DNA from: Bacteroidales bacterium UBA6360
GTDB lineage: Bacteria > Bacteroidota > Bacteroidia > Bacteroidales > UBA932
Direction of reading: 5' to 3'
NCBI GenBank assembly: GCA_002440085.1
Contig: DJRM01000027.1
Location: forward strand, 1 to 21,608
Length of the DNA: 21,608 nt
Made by a program: the position numbers and the translations under genes. Positions 1 to 7,426 of the stretch are shown piece after piece; position 1 is the first letter of the stretch, and each line of letters starts with the position of its first letter. A model generated the notes under the pieces. It was not told the origin of the DNA, made no database searches, and worked only from the letters and a program-made list of their open reading frames with translations.

Positions 1-27
1 TAAATTTAACGAACTATTGAAAGTGAT

Positions 28-981
28 ATGACAACAAGTACAGTACTCAAAAGCAACGCGTGGACTACAATAAAGGAATATGGGATCATGTCCCTCGGAC
101 TCCTGGTCTATGCAATCGGCTGGACGATGTTCCTTCTTCCGAACAACCTCGTTGGAGGAGGAGTTTCCGGTATATCAGCAATAATACAGTATGCCACCGG
201 AGGGCATATTCCTATGGGATGGAGCTATTTCGTCATCAACGTTGTGCTCCTCATCTTCGGCATCGCCATACTCGGCAAGGGCTTCGGATGGAAGACCGTA
301 TATGCCATCGCATACACCTCTCTGCTCCTCAATGTCTTGCCGCAACTCTTTCCGGCAAAGTTCCTTGCTGAACTCTCTGAGGCCATCGGCCCGCTTCTGT
401 GCACCGTGCTTGGCGGCGTTTTCTCCGGAATCGGAATCGGCTCAAGCATATCACAGGGAGGTTCCAGCGGAGGTACGGACATCATCGCGCTGATTGTCTG
501 CAAGTACCGCAACACCTCTCCAGGCAAGCTTATTCTCGCGATGGACATCGTGATCATCACCGCGTCTCTCTTCTGTCCGTCGTACAAGCCGGACGGAACC
601 GAGGTCGAGCTTGTCCACAAGATTGCGAACGCGGCATACGGTCTGATACTCATCACCGTGAACAGCTACACCATAGACCTGTTCCTGTCGGGAATGAAGC
701 AGTCGGTGCAGGTGTTTATCTTCTCCAAGAAATATGACGAGATTGCCGACGCCATAGCATACGACCTCCGCAGGGGAGTGACACTTTTTCATTCTATGGG
801 ATGGTACAGTAAGCAGGAGAGCAACGTACTCATGGTCGTGGCAAGAAAGGCCGACCTGAGCATGCTCCTGCGCTATGTCAAGGCCATCGATCCCGATGCC
901 TTCCTCTCCGTCTCCACCGTAATGGGCGTATTCGGCCTCGGCTTTGACCAGCTGAAGGGAAAAGGTTCCAAATCAAAATAG
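28..981 (+). CDS. YitT family membrane protein (YitT domain + DUF2179)
   Basis: A 317-residue integral membrane protein. Residues about 15-220 hold several hydrophobic segments, including the glycine-rich stretch NNLVGGGVSGISA and the motif ISQGGSSGGTDIIA, which are typical of the YitT membrane domain. Residues about 223-310 form a soluble C-terminal DUF2179 domain, with RRGVTLFHSMGWYS and AIDPDAFLSVSTVMGVFG as its recognisable motifs. The length is close to the usual 280-310 residues. The start was chosen because ATG at 28 follows an A/T-rich leader and directly precedes a short cytoplasmic tail before the first membrane segment. The family is widespread in Firmicutes and Bacteroidota. Its transport substrate is not known to me, so no function is claimed. 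The gene appears monocistronic: the next same-strand gene is 410 bp away behind a repeat and its own promoter. The promoter of this gene lies outside the window. Confidence 0.93.
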   Translation: MTTSTVLKSNAWTTIKEYGIMSLGLLVYAIGWTMFLLPNNLVGGGVSGISAIIQYATGGHIPMGWSYFVINVVLLIFGIAILGKGFGWKTVYAIAYTSLLLNVLPQLFPAKFLAELSEAIGPLLCTVLGGVFSGIGIGSSISQGGSSGGTDIIALIVCKYRNTSPGKLILAMDIVIITASLFCPSYKPDGTEVELVHKIANAAYGLILITVNSYTIDLFLSGMKQSVQVFIFSKKYDEIADAIAYDLRRGVTLFHSMGWYSKQESNVLMVVARKADLSMLLRYVKAIDPDAFLSVSTVMGVFGLGFDQLKGKGSKSK

Positions 982-992
982 TCTCTGAGTCA

Positions 993-1026
993 AAATTCTG
1001 GGCCGAAATTCTGGGCCGAAATTCTG
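993..1026. repeat. 13-bp tandem repeat after the YitT gene
   Basis: The unit AAATTCTGGGCCG occurs at 993-1005 and again at 1006-1018 without a gap, followed by a partial third unit at 1019-1026. The flanks also share TCTGAGTC at 984-991, 1023-1030 and 1036-1043. The array starts 11 bp after the stop codon of the YitT gene and contains no open reading frame of note. It looks like a slipped-strand duplication, and I see no protein or RNA function for it. Confidence 0.85.
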
Positions 1027-1108
1027 AGTCAAGCCTCTGAGTCGGAGGGAATGAAGAAAAAGATGAGATGCAAGGCGGGCGGTGAAGCTTTTCGTTAAGC
1101 CATCTGCG

Positions 1109-1241
1109 CAGTCCAAGTTTACTTGAGACTGCCGTGGCTAGAAAAGGTCGCGTTAGCGAACATGAAACCGCAGCAACCTGATGGTTGTGAGGATTTCATC
1201 AAGACGCCCAACGCGGCAGGTCGCTTTTTCTTCGCCCCGCC
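1109..1241 (+). repeat. Structured intergenic repeat, copy A (possible terminator or small RNA)
   Basis: This non-coding stretch can fold into several hairpins. One is at 1109-1131, with arms CAGTC/GACTG and CAAG/CTTG around a TTTA loop. A second spans about 1163-1198, pairing GAAA..CAACC with GGTTG..TTTC. CGCGTT at 1149-1154 can pair with AACGCG at 1210-1215. The 3' part, 1187-1239, matches 4420-4472 at 46 of 53 positions with no gaps, so it belongs to a dispersed repeat. It ends in CGC followed by five T residues (1222-1229), which suits termination of the upstream YitT transcript. An independent small RNA is also possible, but I do not recognise an RNA family. Confidence 0.6.
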
Positions 1242-1274
1242 ATAGAATAATTTTTGAAAAATAAAAACGCTATT

Positions 1275-1292
1275 TGTTGCAAAAAAGCAACA
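1275..1292. promoter_or_regulatory. 18-bp palindrome upstream of the AraC-type regulator promoter
   Basis: TGTTGC, six A residues, then GCAACA form a perfect 6-bp inverted repeat centred about 45 bp upstream of the -7 box at 1325-1332. Its location just upstream of the promoter suggests an operator, but this is inferred from position and symmetry only. Confidence 0.35.
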
Positions 1293-1302
1293 GCAGAGTA
1301 CA

Positions 1303-1332
1303 TTTTTTAGAGGATATCTCGTCCTATCTTTG
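1303..1332 (+). promoter_or_regulatory. Bacteroidota-type promoter of the AraC-family gene
   Basis: TATCTTTG at 1325-1332 matches the TAnnTTTG -7 consensus of the Bacteroidota housekeeping sigma factor. The expected -33 position carries only a T run (1303-1308), with no clear TTG, so the promoter may be weak or activator-dependent. Transcription would begin around 1338, inside the palindrome that follows. Confidence 0.6.
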
Positions 1333-1368
1333 TACCCGCAGTCCGAAACTAGTTCCGGACTGCGGGTA
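1333..1368. promoter_or_regulatory. 36-bp near-perfect palindrome in the leader (operator or attenuator hairpin)
   Basis: The left half reads TACCCGCAGTCCGAAACT and the right half is its reverse complement except at one position. It directly abuts the -7 box and covers the likely transcription start. In RNA it would form a very stable GC-rich hairpin. It is followed by AAATTTTT (1368-1375), so it also resembles an intrinsic terminator lying between promoter and start codon. It could be an operator bound by the downstream regulator itself, an attenuator, or a 5' stabilising hairpin. Confidence 0.7.
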
Positions 1369-1390
1369 AATTTTTAACGCATCGGGAATC

Positions 1391-2536
1391 ATGTTCTCTA
1401 CTGTAATCTCATCAATCGCGCTCGCCGCTGCAGCACTCGCCGCCGCAGCCGTGATCCTGTGCCCGAAGTTTCTGATGAAACGTCTGAGGCTCAATTTCTT
1501 CTTCAGAAAAGAGCCCGAACTCCTTGCCTCCGTCTCCGGAGGAATCATTCTGACCGTCCTTGACCTGTGCCTCGGGCAGCCAGACAGGTTTGCTGCGGAC
1601 ATGGCCGTCTCGGCATTGCCGCTGACCGCTCTCCCGCAGTCGGCCGGCACAAGGGAAAGGAGACGGTTTTGCCGTGGGCTGCTGGCATTTGAGGCCGTCG
1701 CTGCTGCCGCATCGCTGCTGTGCTTCTTCGGGCTATGCCCGGCAGACAACCACGCGCTCCGGCCATTGACGGTATTCTTCCTGTCGTTCGCCGCCTTCGC
1801 CGTCTTTTTCAGGCAGCACCTTGGCGACCTGAAAAATTCGTCCGACAAGCTGACTCCGCTTTCGGTCTCCACCCTGTTTTCGGACTTTCTCTATCTGTTG
1901 CTGCTAGGGTTTTCTCTAATTGTTTCTGCAATGTCCTGTTCCGTGGCCAGGGCCGGACAGTTTCCTTTTGCGGCGGCGACTGACTCCATTTCCTTGGTCC
2001 TGGCTACATCCGTATTTGTATGCGCGCTTTTGCGCAGAGCCGGCAGCCGGCGTTTCCTCTTCTTTGAAAAATACGAGAAGGCGGTATCCGAGGCCATGCA
2101 GGACTGCGTGAGCAGCAGGGTAATACGCGCGGACAGGAAAGAAAACCTCTACCGCAGCATCTTCACACGCATTGAGGAATATTTCCGCAGCGAGAGTCCG
2201 TTTCTTGACACGGATCTGAGCATAGCGGAAGTTTCGGAGCGCATGTTCACCAACAAGGTGTATGTCTCTCGGGCGATAAGCGAGTGCGCGGACACAAATT
2301 TCTGTCAGTATGTCAACCGCTACCGCATAGGCTATGCGATGGAATGCTTCAGGCAAAATCCGACTCTCAGGGTCTCGGATCTTGCCTATATGTCCGGATT
2401 CCGCACCGTCGCTTCCTACAACATGGCGTTCCGTCGGGTCGTAGGGGAGATACCTTCGGACTGGATGCGGAGGACATCGTCGATTCTCAAGCGGAGTTCG
2501 CGCGGAATGGGCGCAGTCGGCGCCGTGGCTGTCTGA
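1391..2536 (+). CDS. Membrane-embedded AraC-family transcriptional regulator
   Basis: A 381-residue protein with two parts. Residues 1 to about 225 contain roughly six or seven hydrophobic segments, for example the Ala-rich stretch at 8-28, LLAFEAVAAAASLLCFF, LTVFFLSFAAFAVFF and FLYLLLLGFSLIVSAM. Residues about 273-365 are an AraC-type double helix-turn-helix: DTDLSIAEVSERMFTNKVYV forms the first half, and VSDLAYMSGFRTVASYNMAF with FRRVVGEIPSDW is the conserved second half. The DNA-binding domain would sit at the cytoplasmic face of the membrane. This architecture is known in Bacteroidota, where its signals are largely uncharacterised. ATG at 1391 is 15 bp after the leader T-run and leaves the first helix intact. 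No adjacent sensor or target gene identifies its regulon. The large palindromes upstream make autoregulation plausible. Confidence 0.88.
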   Translation: MFSTVISSIALAAAALAAAAVILCPKFLMKRLRLNFFFRKEPELLASVSGGIILTVLDLCLGQPDRFAADMAVSALPLTALPQSAGTRERRRFCRGLLAFEAVAAAASLLCFFGLCPADNHALRPLTVFFLSFAAFAVFFRQHLGDLKNSSDKLTPLSVSTLFSDFLYLLLLGFSLIVSAMSCSVARAGQFPFAAATDSISLVLATSVFVCALLRRAGSRRFLFFEKYEKAVSEAMQDCVSSRVIRADRKENLYRSIFTRIEEYFRSESPFLDTDLSIAEVSERMFTNKVYVSRAISECADTNFCQYVNRYRIGYAMECFRQNPTLRVSDLAYMSGFRTVASYNMAFRRVVGEIPSDWMRRTSSILKRSSRGMGAVGAVAV

Positions 2537-2580
2537 AATGGCCGTGCGGGCTGGCATTGGGGATTCTGTGTGCGGAGATT

Positions 2581-2612
2581 TTTGCAGGTTTCGCCGATAA
2601 GCCGTATCTTTG
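2581..2612 (+). promoter_or_regulatory. Promoter of ettA
   Basis: TTTG at 2581-2584 and TATCTTTG at 2605-2612 are separated by 20 bp. This is a full match to the Bacteroidota -33/-7 promoter pattern. The predicted transcription start is near 2618, giving a leader of about 50 nucleotides. Confidence 0.8.
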
Positions 2613-2620
2613 CATGAGTT

Positions 2621-2638
2621 CGGAGGCTGCCGCTTCCG
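2621..2638 (+). promoter_or_regulatory. Leader hairpin at the 5' end of the ettA transcript
   Basis: CGGAGGC (2621-2627) pairs with GCTTCCG (2632-2638) across a four-base loop, with one G-U pair. It begins within a few bases of the predicted transcription start and is followed by GCTTTTC. It is either a 5' stabilising hairpin or a weak attenuator. Confidence 0.4.
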
Positions 2639-2668
2639 GCTTTTCACCTCTTAAAAACATTTCATCAG

Positions 2669-4345
<1,677 letters not shown>

Positions 4346-4472
4346 GGGGCGGGGCGCCTAAAAGGCGGCCTGCTGCGTTGCATTCCCCTTCGAGGGGACG
4401 GGAGGGGTCTATTGGGATGGTGAGGATTTCAGCAAGACGAGTAACGCGGCAGACCGCTTTTTATTCGCCCCG
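4346..4472. terminator. Structured intergenic repeat copy B: shared terminator between ettA and prfB
   Basis: Two 21-base arms at 4359-4379 and 4443-4463 are complementary with two G-U pairs and one mismatch. Nested inside is TCCCC-TTCGA-GGGGA (4384-4398). The 3' arm alone also gives GCGG-CAGA-CCGC followed by five T residues (4447-4462), a classic intrinsic terminator for the plus strand. On the minus strand the 5' arm supplies GCGGCAGGCCGCC-like sequence followed by TTTTA, so the element can end prfB as well. Positions 4420-4472 match 1187-1239 at 46 of 53 bases. The last 12 bp overlap the final codons and stop of prfB. Confidence 0.7.
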
Positions 4473-5582
4473 TCTCATAAGATAGGATTTCATAAAGTCG
4501 TTGAGATCACCGTCGAGGACGCCCTGGGTGTCGGATGTCTCGTGGCCTGTGCGGAGATCCTTGACCATCTTGTAGGGGTGGAGGACATAGCTGCGTATCT
4601 GTGAGCCCCATTCGATTTTCCTTTTCGTGCCCTCAAGCTCAGCCTGCTTTTCCTGGCGTTTCTTCAGTTCAAGGTCATATAGGCGTGACTTGAGGATGCG
4701 CAGGGCATTCTGCCGGTTGTCAAGCTGGGAGCGGGTCTCGGTGTTTTCCACAGTTATTCCTGTCGGGATGTGCCGCACGCGCACTCCAGTCTCCACCTTG
4801 TTTACGTTCTGGCCGCCTGCGCCGCTTGAACGGAACGTGTCCCATTCGAGGTCGCCCGGGTTGATTTCAATCTCAATCGAGTCGTCCACAAGAGGATAGA
4901 CAAAGACCGAAGAGAAAGTTGTCTGACGCTTCCCCTGCGCGTTGAACGGGGATATGCGTACAAGCCGGTGGACTCCGCTTTCTGCCTTGAGATAGCCGAA
5001 TGCGTAGTCTCCCTCCACCTGGATGGTAGCCGACTTGATGCCGGCATCCTCGCCTTCCAGCAGGTCGGTGACTGTGGTCTTGTAGCCGTTGCGCTCCGCC
5101 CAGCGGAGATACATCCTCATCAGCATCGCGCTCCAGTCATTCGCCTCCGTTCCGCCGGCTCCGGAATTTATCGTCAGCACCGCCCCGAGCGAGTCACCCT
5201 CCTCTCCGAGCATATTCCTGAGTTCCAGCTCTTCAACCTGCTTCTCCGCATCCGCGTATGCCTGCCCCAGTTCCTTCTCCTCTTCCGTCTCCACAGTTTC
5301 CTCCTCGGCTGACTTCGCACCGGCTGACTCCTTCGCGAACTCATACAGGACATCAAGATCGTCCACTGCGGACATTGCCCTGTCATATCCGTCCACCCAG
5401 AACTTCAGCCCCGACGTCTCCTTCAGAAACGCCTCCGCAGCCTTCGGATCGTTCCAGAAATCCGGCGCCGCCGCCTTTTCCTGCCGTTCCGCGACCTGTC
5501 CGCGCTTCTGCTCCACATTCACGCATTTCCCCAGCACCTCGACTCTCGTCCTCAAATCCCGTATCTGTTCGTTTGAAATCAT
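4461..5582 (-). CDS. prfB: Peptide chain release factor 2 (RF2), no frameshift site
   Basis: A 373-residue class I release factor that terminates translation at UGA and UAA. The stop-codon-reading tripeptide SPF is at 211-213. The catalytic GGQ loop is at 256-258 in the context RSSGAGGQNVNKVETGVRVR. The C-terminal stretch IRSYVLHPYKMVKDLRT is also typical. The start MISNEQIRDL was chosen because it aligns with the usual RF2 N-terminus and has a -7 box upstream at 5638-5645. The open frame continues further, but only through non-coding promoter DNA. In many bacteria RF2 codons near 25 contain an in-frame UGA read by +1 frameshifting. Here the equivalent codons (VLGKCVNVEQKR) run straight through, so the autoregulatory frameshift is absent. 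An acidic stretch at about 92-105 (AEEETVETEEEKEL) is somewhat unusual. The gene converges with ettA through a shared terminator. Confidence 0.95.
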   Translation of the reverse strand: MISNEQIRDLRTRVEVLGKCVNVEQKRGQVAERQEKAAAPDFWNDPKAAEAFLKETSGLKFWVDGYDRAMSAVDDLDVLYEFAKESAGAKSAEEETVETEEEKELGQAYADAEKQVEELELRNMLGEEGDSLGAVLTINSGAGGTEANDWSAMLMRMYLRWAERNGYKTTVTDLLEGEDAGIKSATIQVEGDYAFGYLKAESGVHRLVRISPFNAQGKRQTTFSSVFVYPLVDDSIEIEINPGDLEWDTFRSSGAGGQNVNKVETGVRVRHIPTGITVENTETRSQLDNRQNALRILKSRLYDLELKKRQEKQAELEGTKRKIEWGSQIRSYVLHPYKMVKDLRTGHETSDTQGVLDGDLNDFMKSYLMRRGE

Positions 5583-5637
5583 ACTCGTAAATCTTTTATC
5601 GTCGGCAGCCCGAAAATGGGAACCTCCTAAAAACCTG

Positions 5638-5645
5638 CAAATATA
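5638..5645 (-). promoter_or_regulatory. -7 box of the prfB promoter
   Basis: On the minus strand these bases read TATATTTG, matching TAnnTTTG, about 55 bp upstream of the chosen prfB start. No clear TTG is seen at the ideal upstream spacing. The box supports the start at 5582 over any upstream ATG in the same frame. Confidence 0.6.
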
Positions 5646-5662
5646 GCGAATATATTCAAAAT

Positions 5663-5685
5663 GAGAGCGCTCGAACCTCGCTCTC
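5663..5685. repeat. Small inverted repeat between the divergent promoters
   Basis: GAGAGCG (5663-5669) and CGCTCTC (5679-5685) form a perfect 7-bp inverted repeat with a nine-base spacer. It lies upstream of the prfB -7 box and before the ATPase control region. No T run follows on either strand, so a terminator is unlikely and its role is unknown. Confidence 0.4.
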
Positions 5686-5702
5686 CGGCTTTCATTCTTC
5701 TG

Positions 5703-5769
5703 ATAACTCACCAAAATCGAGATTTTTTTGCTGTTTTGGTGAGTTATTGAAATGGATAACTTGCCAAAA
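5703..5769. promoter_or_regulatory. Three copies of a 14-bp motif overlapping the ATPase promoter
   Basis: ATAACTCACCAAAA occurs at 5703-5716. Its exact reverse complement is at 5734-5747. A direct variant, ATAACTTGCCAAAA, is at 5756-5769. The third copy contains the TTG (5761-5763) that serves as the -33 box of the following promoter. The arrangement suggests operator sites for a dimeric repressor, with the outer pair also able to form a hairpin. No regulator can be named. Confidence 0.65.
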
Positions 5770-5790
5770 CTCGTTTTTTTTGTACATTTG
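5761..5790 (+). promoter_or_regulatory. Promoter of the AAA ATPase gene
   Basis: TTG at 5761-5763 and TACATTTG at 5783-5790 are 19 bp apart, fitting the Bacteroidota -33/-7 pattern. The -33 box lies inside a copy of the 14-bp motif, and the end of the -7 box is the start of a long inverted repeat, so both halves of the promoter are covered by symmetric sequence. Confidence 0.75.
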
Positions 5791-5835
5791 CGAAAGTTTA
5801 TGGTCATAAAGTTTACTACCATAAACTTTCGCAAA
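5787..5835. promoter_or_regulatory. 18-bp perfect inverted repeat at the transcription start of the ATPase gene
   Basis: The arms TTTGCGAAAGTTTATGGT (5787-5804) and its exact reverse complement (5818-5835) flank a 13-base loop. The left arm starts inside the -7 box and covers the predicted transcription start. Nested within is TTTATG-GT-CATAAA (5797-5810), so the half-site TTTATG/CATAAA occurs three times. It ends 18 bp before the start codon. It may act as an operator or as a 5' mRNA hairpin. The loop is too short for an invertible promoter. Confidence 0.8.
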
Positions 5836-5853
5836 ACGAATAGATTTTAAACT

Positions 5854-7191
5854 ATGAAATATTACGACAGGAAACAGGAACTTGCAGTCTTGCAGAACAT
5901 TCAGAAGAAATCATTCGATGAGTTTTCAAAAATGACTGTGATGAAAGGCCGCAGGCGGATTGGAAAGACAACTTTAGGTGTTCTTTCTATGGAAGGCACC
6001 GACTTCGTGTATCTTTTCGTATCAAGAAAGGCTGAGGCTGAATTGTGCTTGGAATATTCTGATGTCATAAGACAGTCCTTGGATGAATTTGTCCCGCAAG
6101 GAATCGTTCATTTCAGGGATATATTTGCCCTTCTCCTGAATATAGGGAAGCATCGGGCCTTCAATCTGTTTATTGACGAGTTTCAGGAATTTTTGTACGT
6201 TTCCCCGTCGATATATGCTGACATTCAGAACATTTGGGATCGTGAGCGCCGCAGGTCAAAGGTGAATCTGGTGGTGAGCGGTTCTGTCTATTCCATGATG
6301 GAGAAGATTTTCAGGGACGAGAAACAGCCGTTGTACGGGCGCGCGGACTTGACGCTTACGCTTGAGCCTTTCAGGACCGACGTGCTCAAGGAGATAATGG
6401 CGGATTACAAAAAGGACTATAGCAATGATGATTTGCTGGCTCTCTATTGTTTCACTGGCGGTGTTCCCAAATATGTGGAACTGATGATGGATAACGGCTG
6501 TACAAATATGGAGGCTATGGTCGATTATATGACCGGCCCTGATTCCCCGTTTTTCGACGAGGGGCGAAATATGCTGATTCAGGAATTCGGCAAGCAGTAT
6601 GCAACATATTTTTCGATATTGGGCGCGGTAGCTTCAGGTGATGTGACTCTTCCCCAGATAGAGGCCTTGCTCGGAGAAAAGAGTCTTGGCGGCCAGATGA
6701 GAATCCTCGAAGAAGAATACAGTCTAATCCGAAAAAAAAGGCCGCTTCGTGCGAAAGATAATTCCAAATCCGTCCGCTATGAGATAAATGACATATTCCT
6801 GCGCTTCTGGTTCAGATACTTCTATAAATACCGTTCATGGATAGAGATAAAGAACTATTCAGCTCTCGCCGACCTGATAAAGCGGGAATATCCTGCCTAC
6901 TCCGGACGCATTCTTGAGAGGTGGTTCCGCCAGCGTATGGTGGAGTCTCAGAAATATGTCGAAATCGGCGGATGGTGGCATAAGAAGAAGGGAGCGGCCG
7001 ACGATTCTTCTGAAAATGAAATAGATATTGTTTCCGTCACCCCGGCCGGACAAGTCCATGCCTTCGAGGTTAAGAGAAACCGGAAAAAGTATTCAGAAGA
7101 GCTTCTGAAGTCCAAGGCGATGGAGATGAGCCGCCAGGCATTCGGCGGAGCGGATGTAATCTGCAGCGGACTGTCTCTTGAGGACATGTGA
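5854..7191 (+). CDS. AAA ATPase with DUF234 / PD-(D/E)xK-like C-terminus
   Basis: A 445-residue soluble protein. The N-terminal P-loop domain has an atypical Walker A GRRRIGKT at 32-39, Walker B FNLFIDEF at 103-110 with acidic residues D108 and E109, a sensor-like LVVSGS at 139-144 and the family motif PLYGRADL at 159-166. A winged-helix-like middle follows. The C-terminus carries ENEIDIV (D391) and then AFEVKRN (E405, K407), the spacing expected of a PD-(D/E)xK nuclease fold. This matches the ATPase_2 plus DUF234 family, which is common in multiple copies in Bacteroidales and archaea. The cellular role is unknown; mobile-element or defence-related functions have been suggested. It is monocistronic, divergent from prfB and under unusually elaborate symmetric control sites. 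Codon use is more A/T-rich than in ettA or prfB, in line with an accessory gene. Confidence 0.85.
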   Translation: MKYYDRKQELAVLQNIQKKSFDEFSKMTVMKGRRRIGKTTLGVLSMEGTDFVYLFVSRKAEAELCLEYSDVIRQSLDEFVPQGIVHFRDIFALLLNIGKHRAFNLFIDEFQEFLYVSPSIYADIQNIWDRERRRSKVNLVVSGSVYSMMEKIFRDEKQPLYGRADLTLTLEPFRTDVLKEIMADYKKDYSNDDLLALYCFTGGVPKYVELMMDNGCTNMEAMVDYMTGPDSPFFDEGRNMLIQEFGKQYATYFSILGAVASGDVTLPQIEALLGEKSLGGQMRILEEEYSLIRKKRPLRAKDNSKSVRYEINDIFLRFWFRYFYKYRSWIEIKNYSALADLIKREYPAYSGRILERWFRQRMVESQKYVEIGGWWHKKKGAADDSSENEIDIVSVTPAGQVHAFEVKRNRKKYSEELLKSKAMEMSRQAFGGADVICSGLSLEDM

Positions 7192-7369
7192 CGCGCCGAA
7201 CACAAACTTATTGTTTTTCGCAGATTCGGGGGCGTTTGGTTTGGAATTGAAAGTTTGTGGCGGTGTGATGGTTTTAATGTGATGGAAATATGGCGGTGCG
7301 GACTTTGAATGTGTTGCTGTAATGCGTTGAGATTGCGGGGGTTCGGCGTTCAGAAAAATGAAAAAAGTC
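7192..7369. other. Non-coding, G/T-rich spacer before the lipoprotein operon
   Basis: No credible gene lies here. The plus strand is strikingly rich in G and T and poor in C from about 7220 to 7350. CACAAACTT (7201-7209) is the exact reverse complement of AAGTTTGTG (7251-7259), so a long-looped hairpin just after the ATPase stop is possible. No strong GC stem with a T run is present, so the ATPase terminator is not clear. Confidence 0.5.
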
Positions 7370-7400
7370 TTGCATTTGTGTTTTGGAAGAACTATCTTTG
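7370..7400 (+). promoter_or_regulatory. Promoter of the lipoprotein-protease-SusC operon
   Basis: TTG at 7370-7372 and TATCTTTG at 7393-7400 are 20 bp apart, a full match to the Bacteroidota consensus. The leader to the start codon at 7427 is about 20 nucleotides. No comparable promoter is visible in the short gaps between the following genes, so this is the best candidate for driving the whole operon. Confidence 0.75.
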
Positions 7401-7426
7401 AGATTCCGAAAAATAGTGGTTAGTGT

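Noticed and set aside
1109..1215. tRNA or known riboswitch in the YitT-AraC gap
   Set aside because: There is no cloverleaf with TTC-loop or CCA-side features and no riboswitch core that I recognise; only hairpins and the dispersed repeat remain.
1074..1241. MITE-like element with terminal GGCGGG/CGCCCCGCC ends
   Set aside because: The ends can pair, but no target-site duplication is visible, and the outer GC match in the second copy falls in prfB codons, so transposon ends cannot be claimed.
1916..2647. Minus-strand open frame opposite the AraC-type regulator
   Set aside because: It overlaps an intact regulator with a clear helix-turn-helix domain; the translated product has no recognisable family and lacks a plausible promoter.
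5583..5834. N-terminal extension of the RF2 reading frame up to 5834
   Set aside because: The extra 84 codons run through the prfB -7 box and the symmetric control region of the divergent ATPase gene and do not resemble any RF2 N-terminus. MISNEQ at 5582 aligns with the family start.
5787..5835. Invertible (phase-variable) promoter of the Bacteroides type
   Set aside because: The inverted repeats enclose only 13 bp and the promoter boxes lie outside or at the edge of them, so inversion would not switch the promoter. No recombinase gene is nearby.
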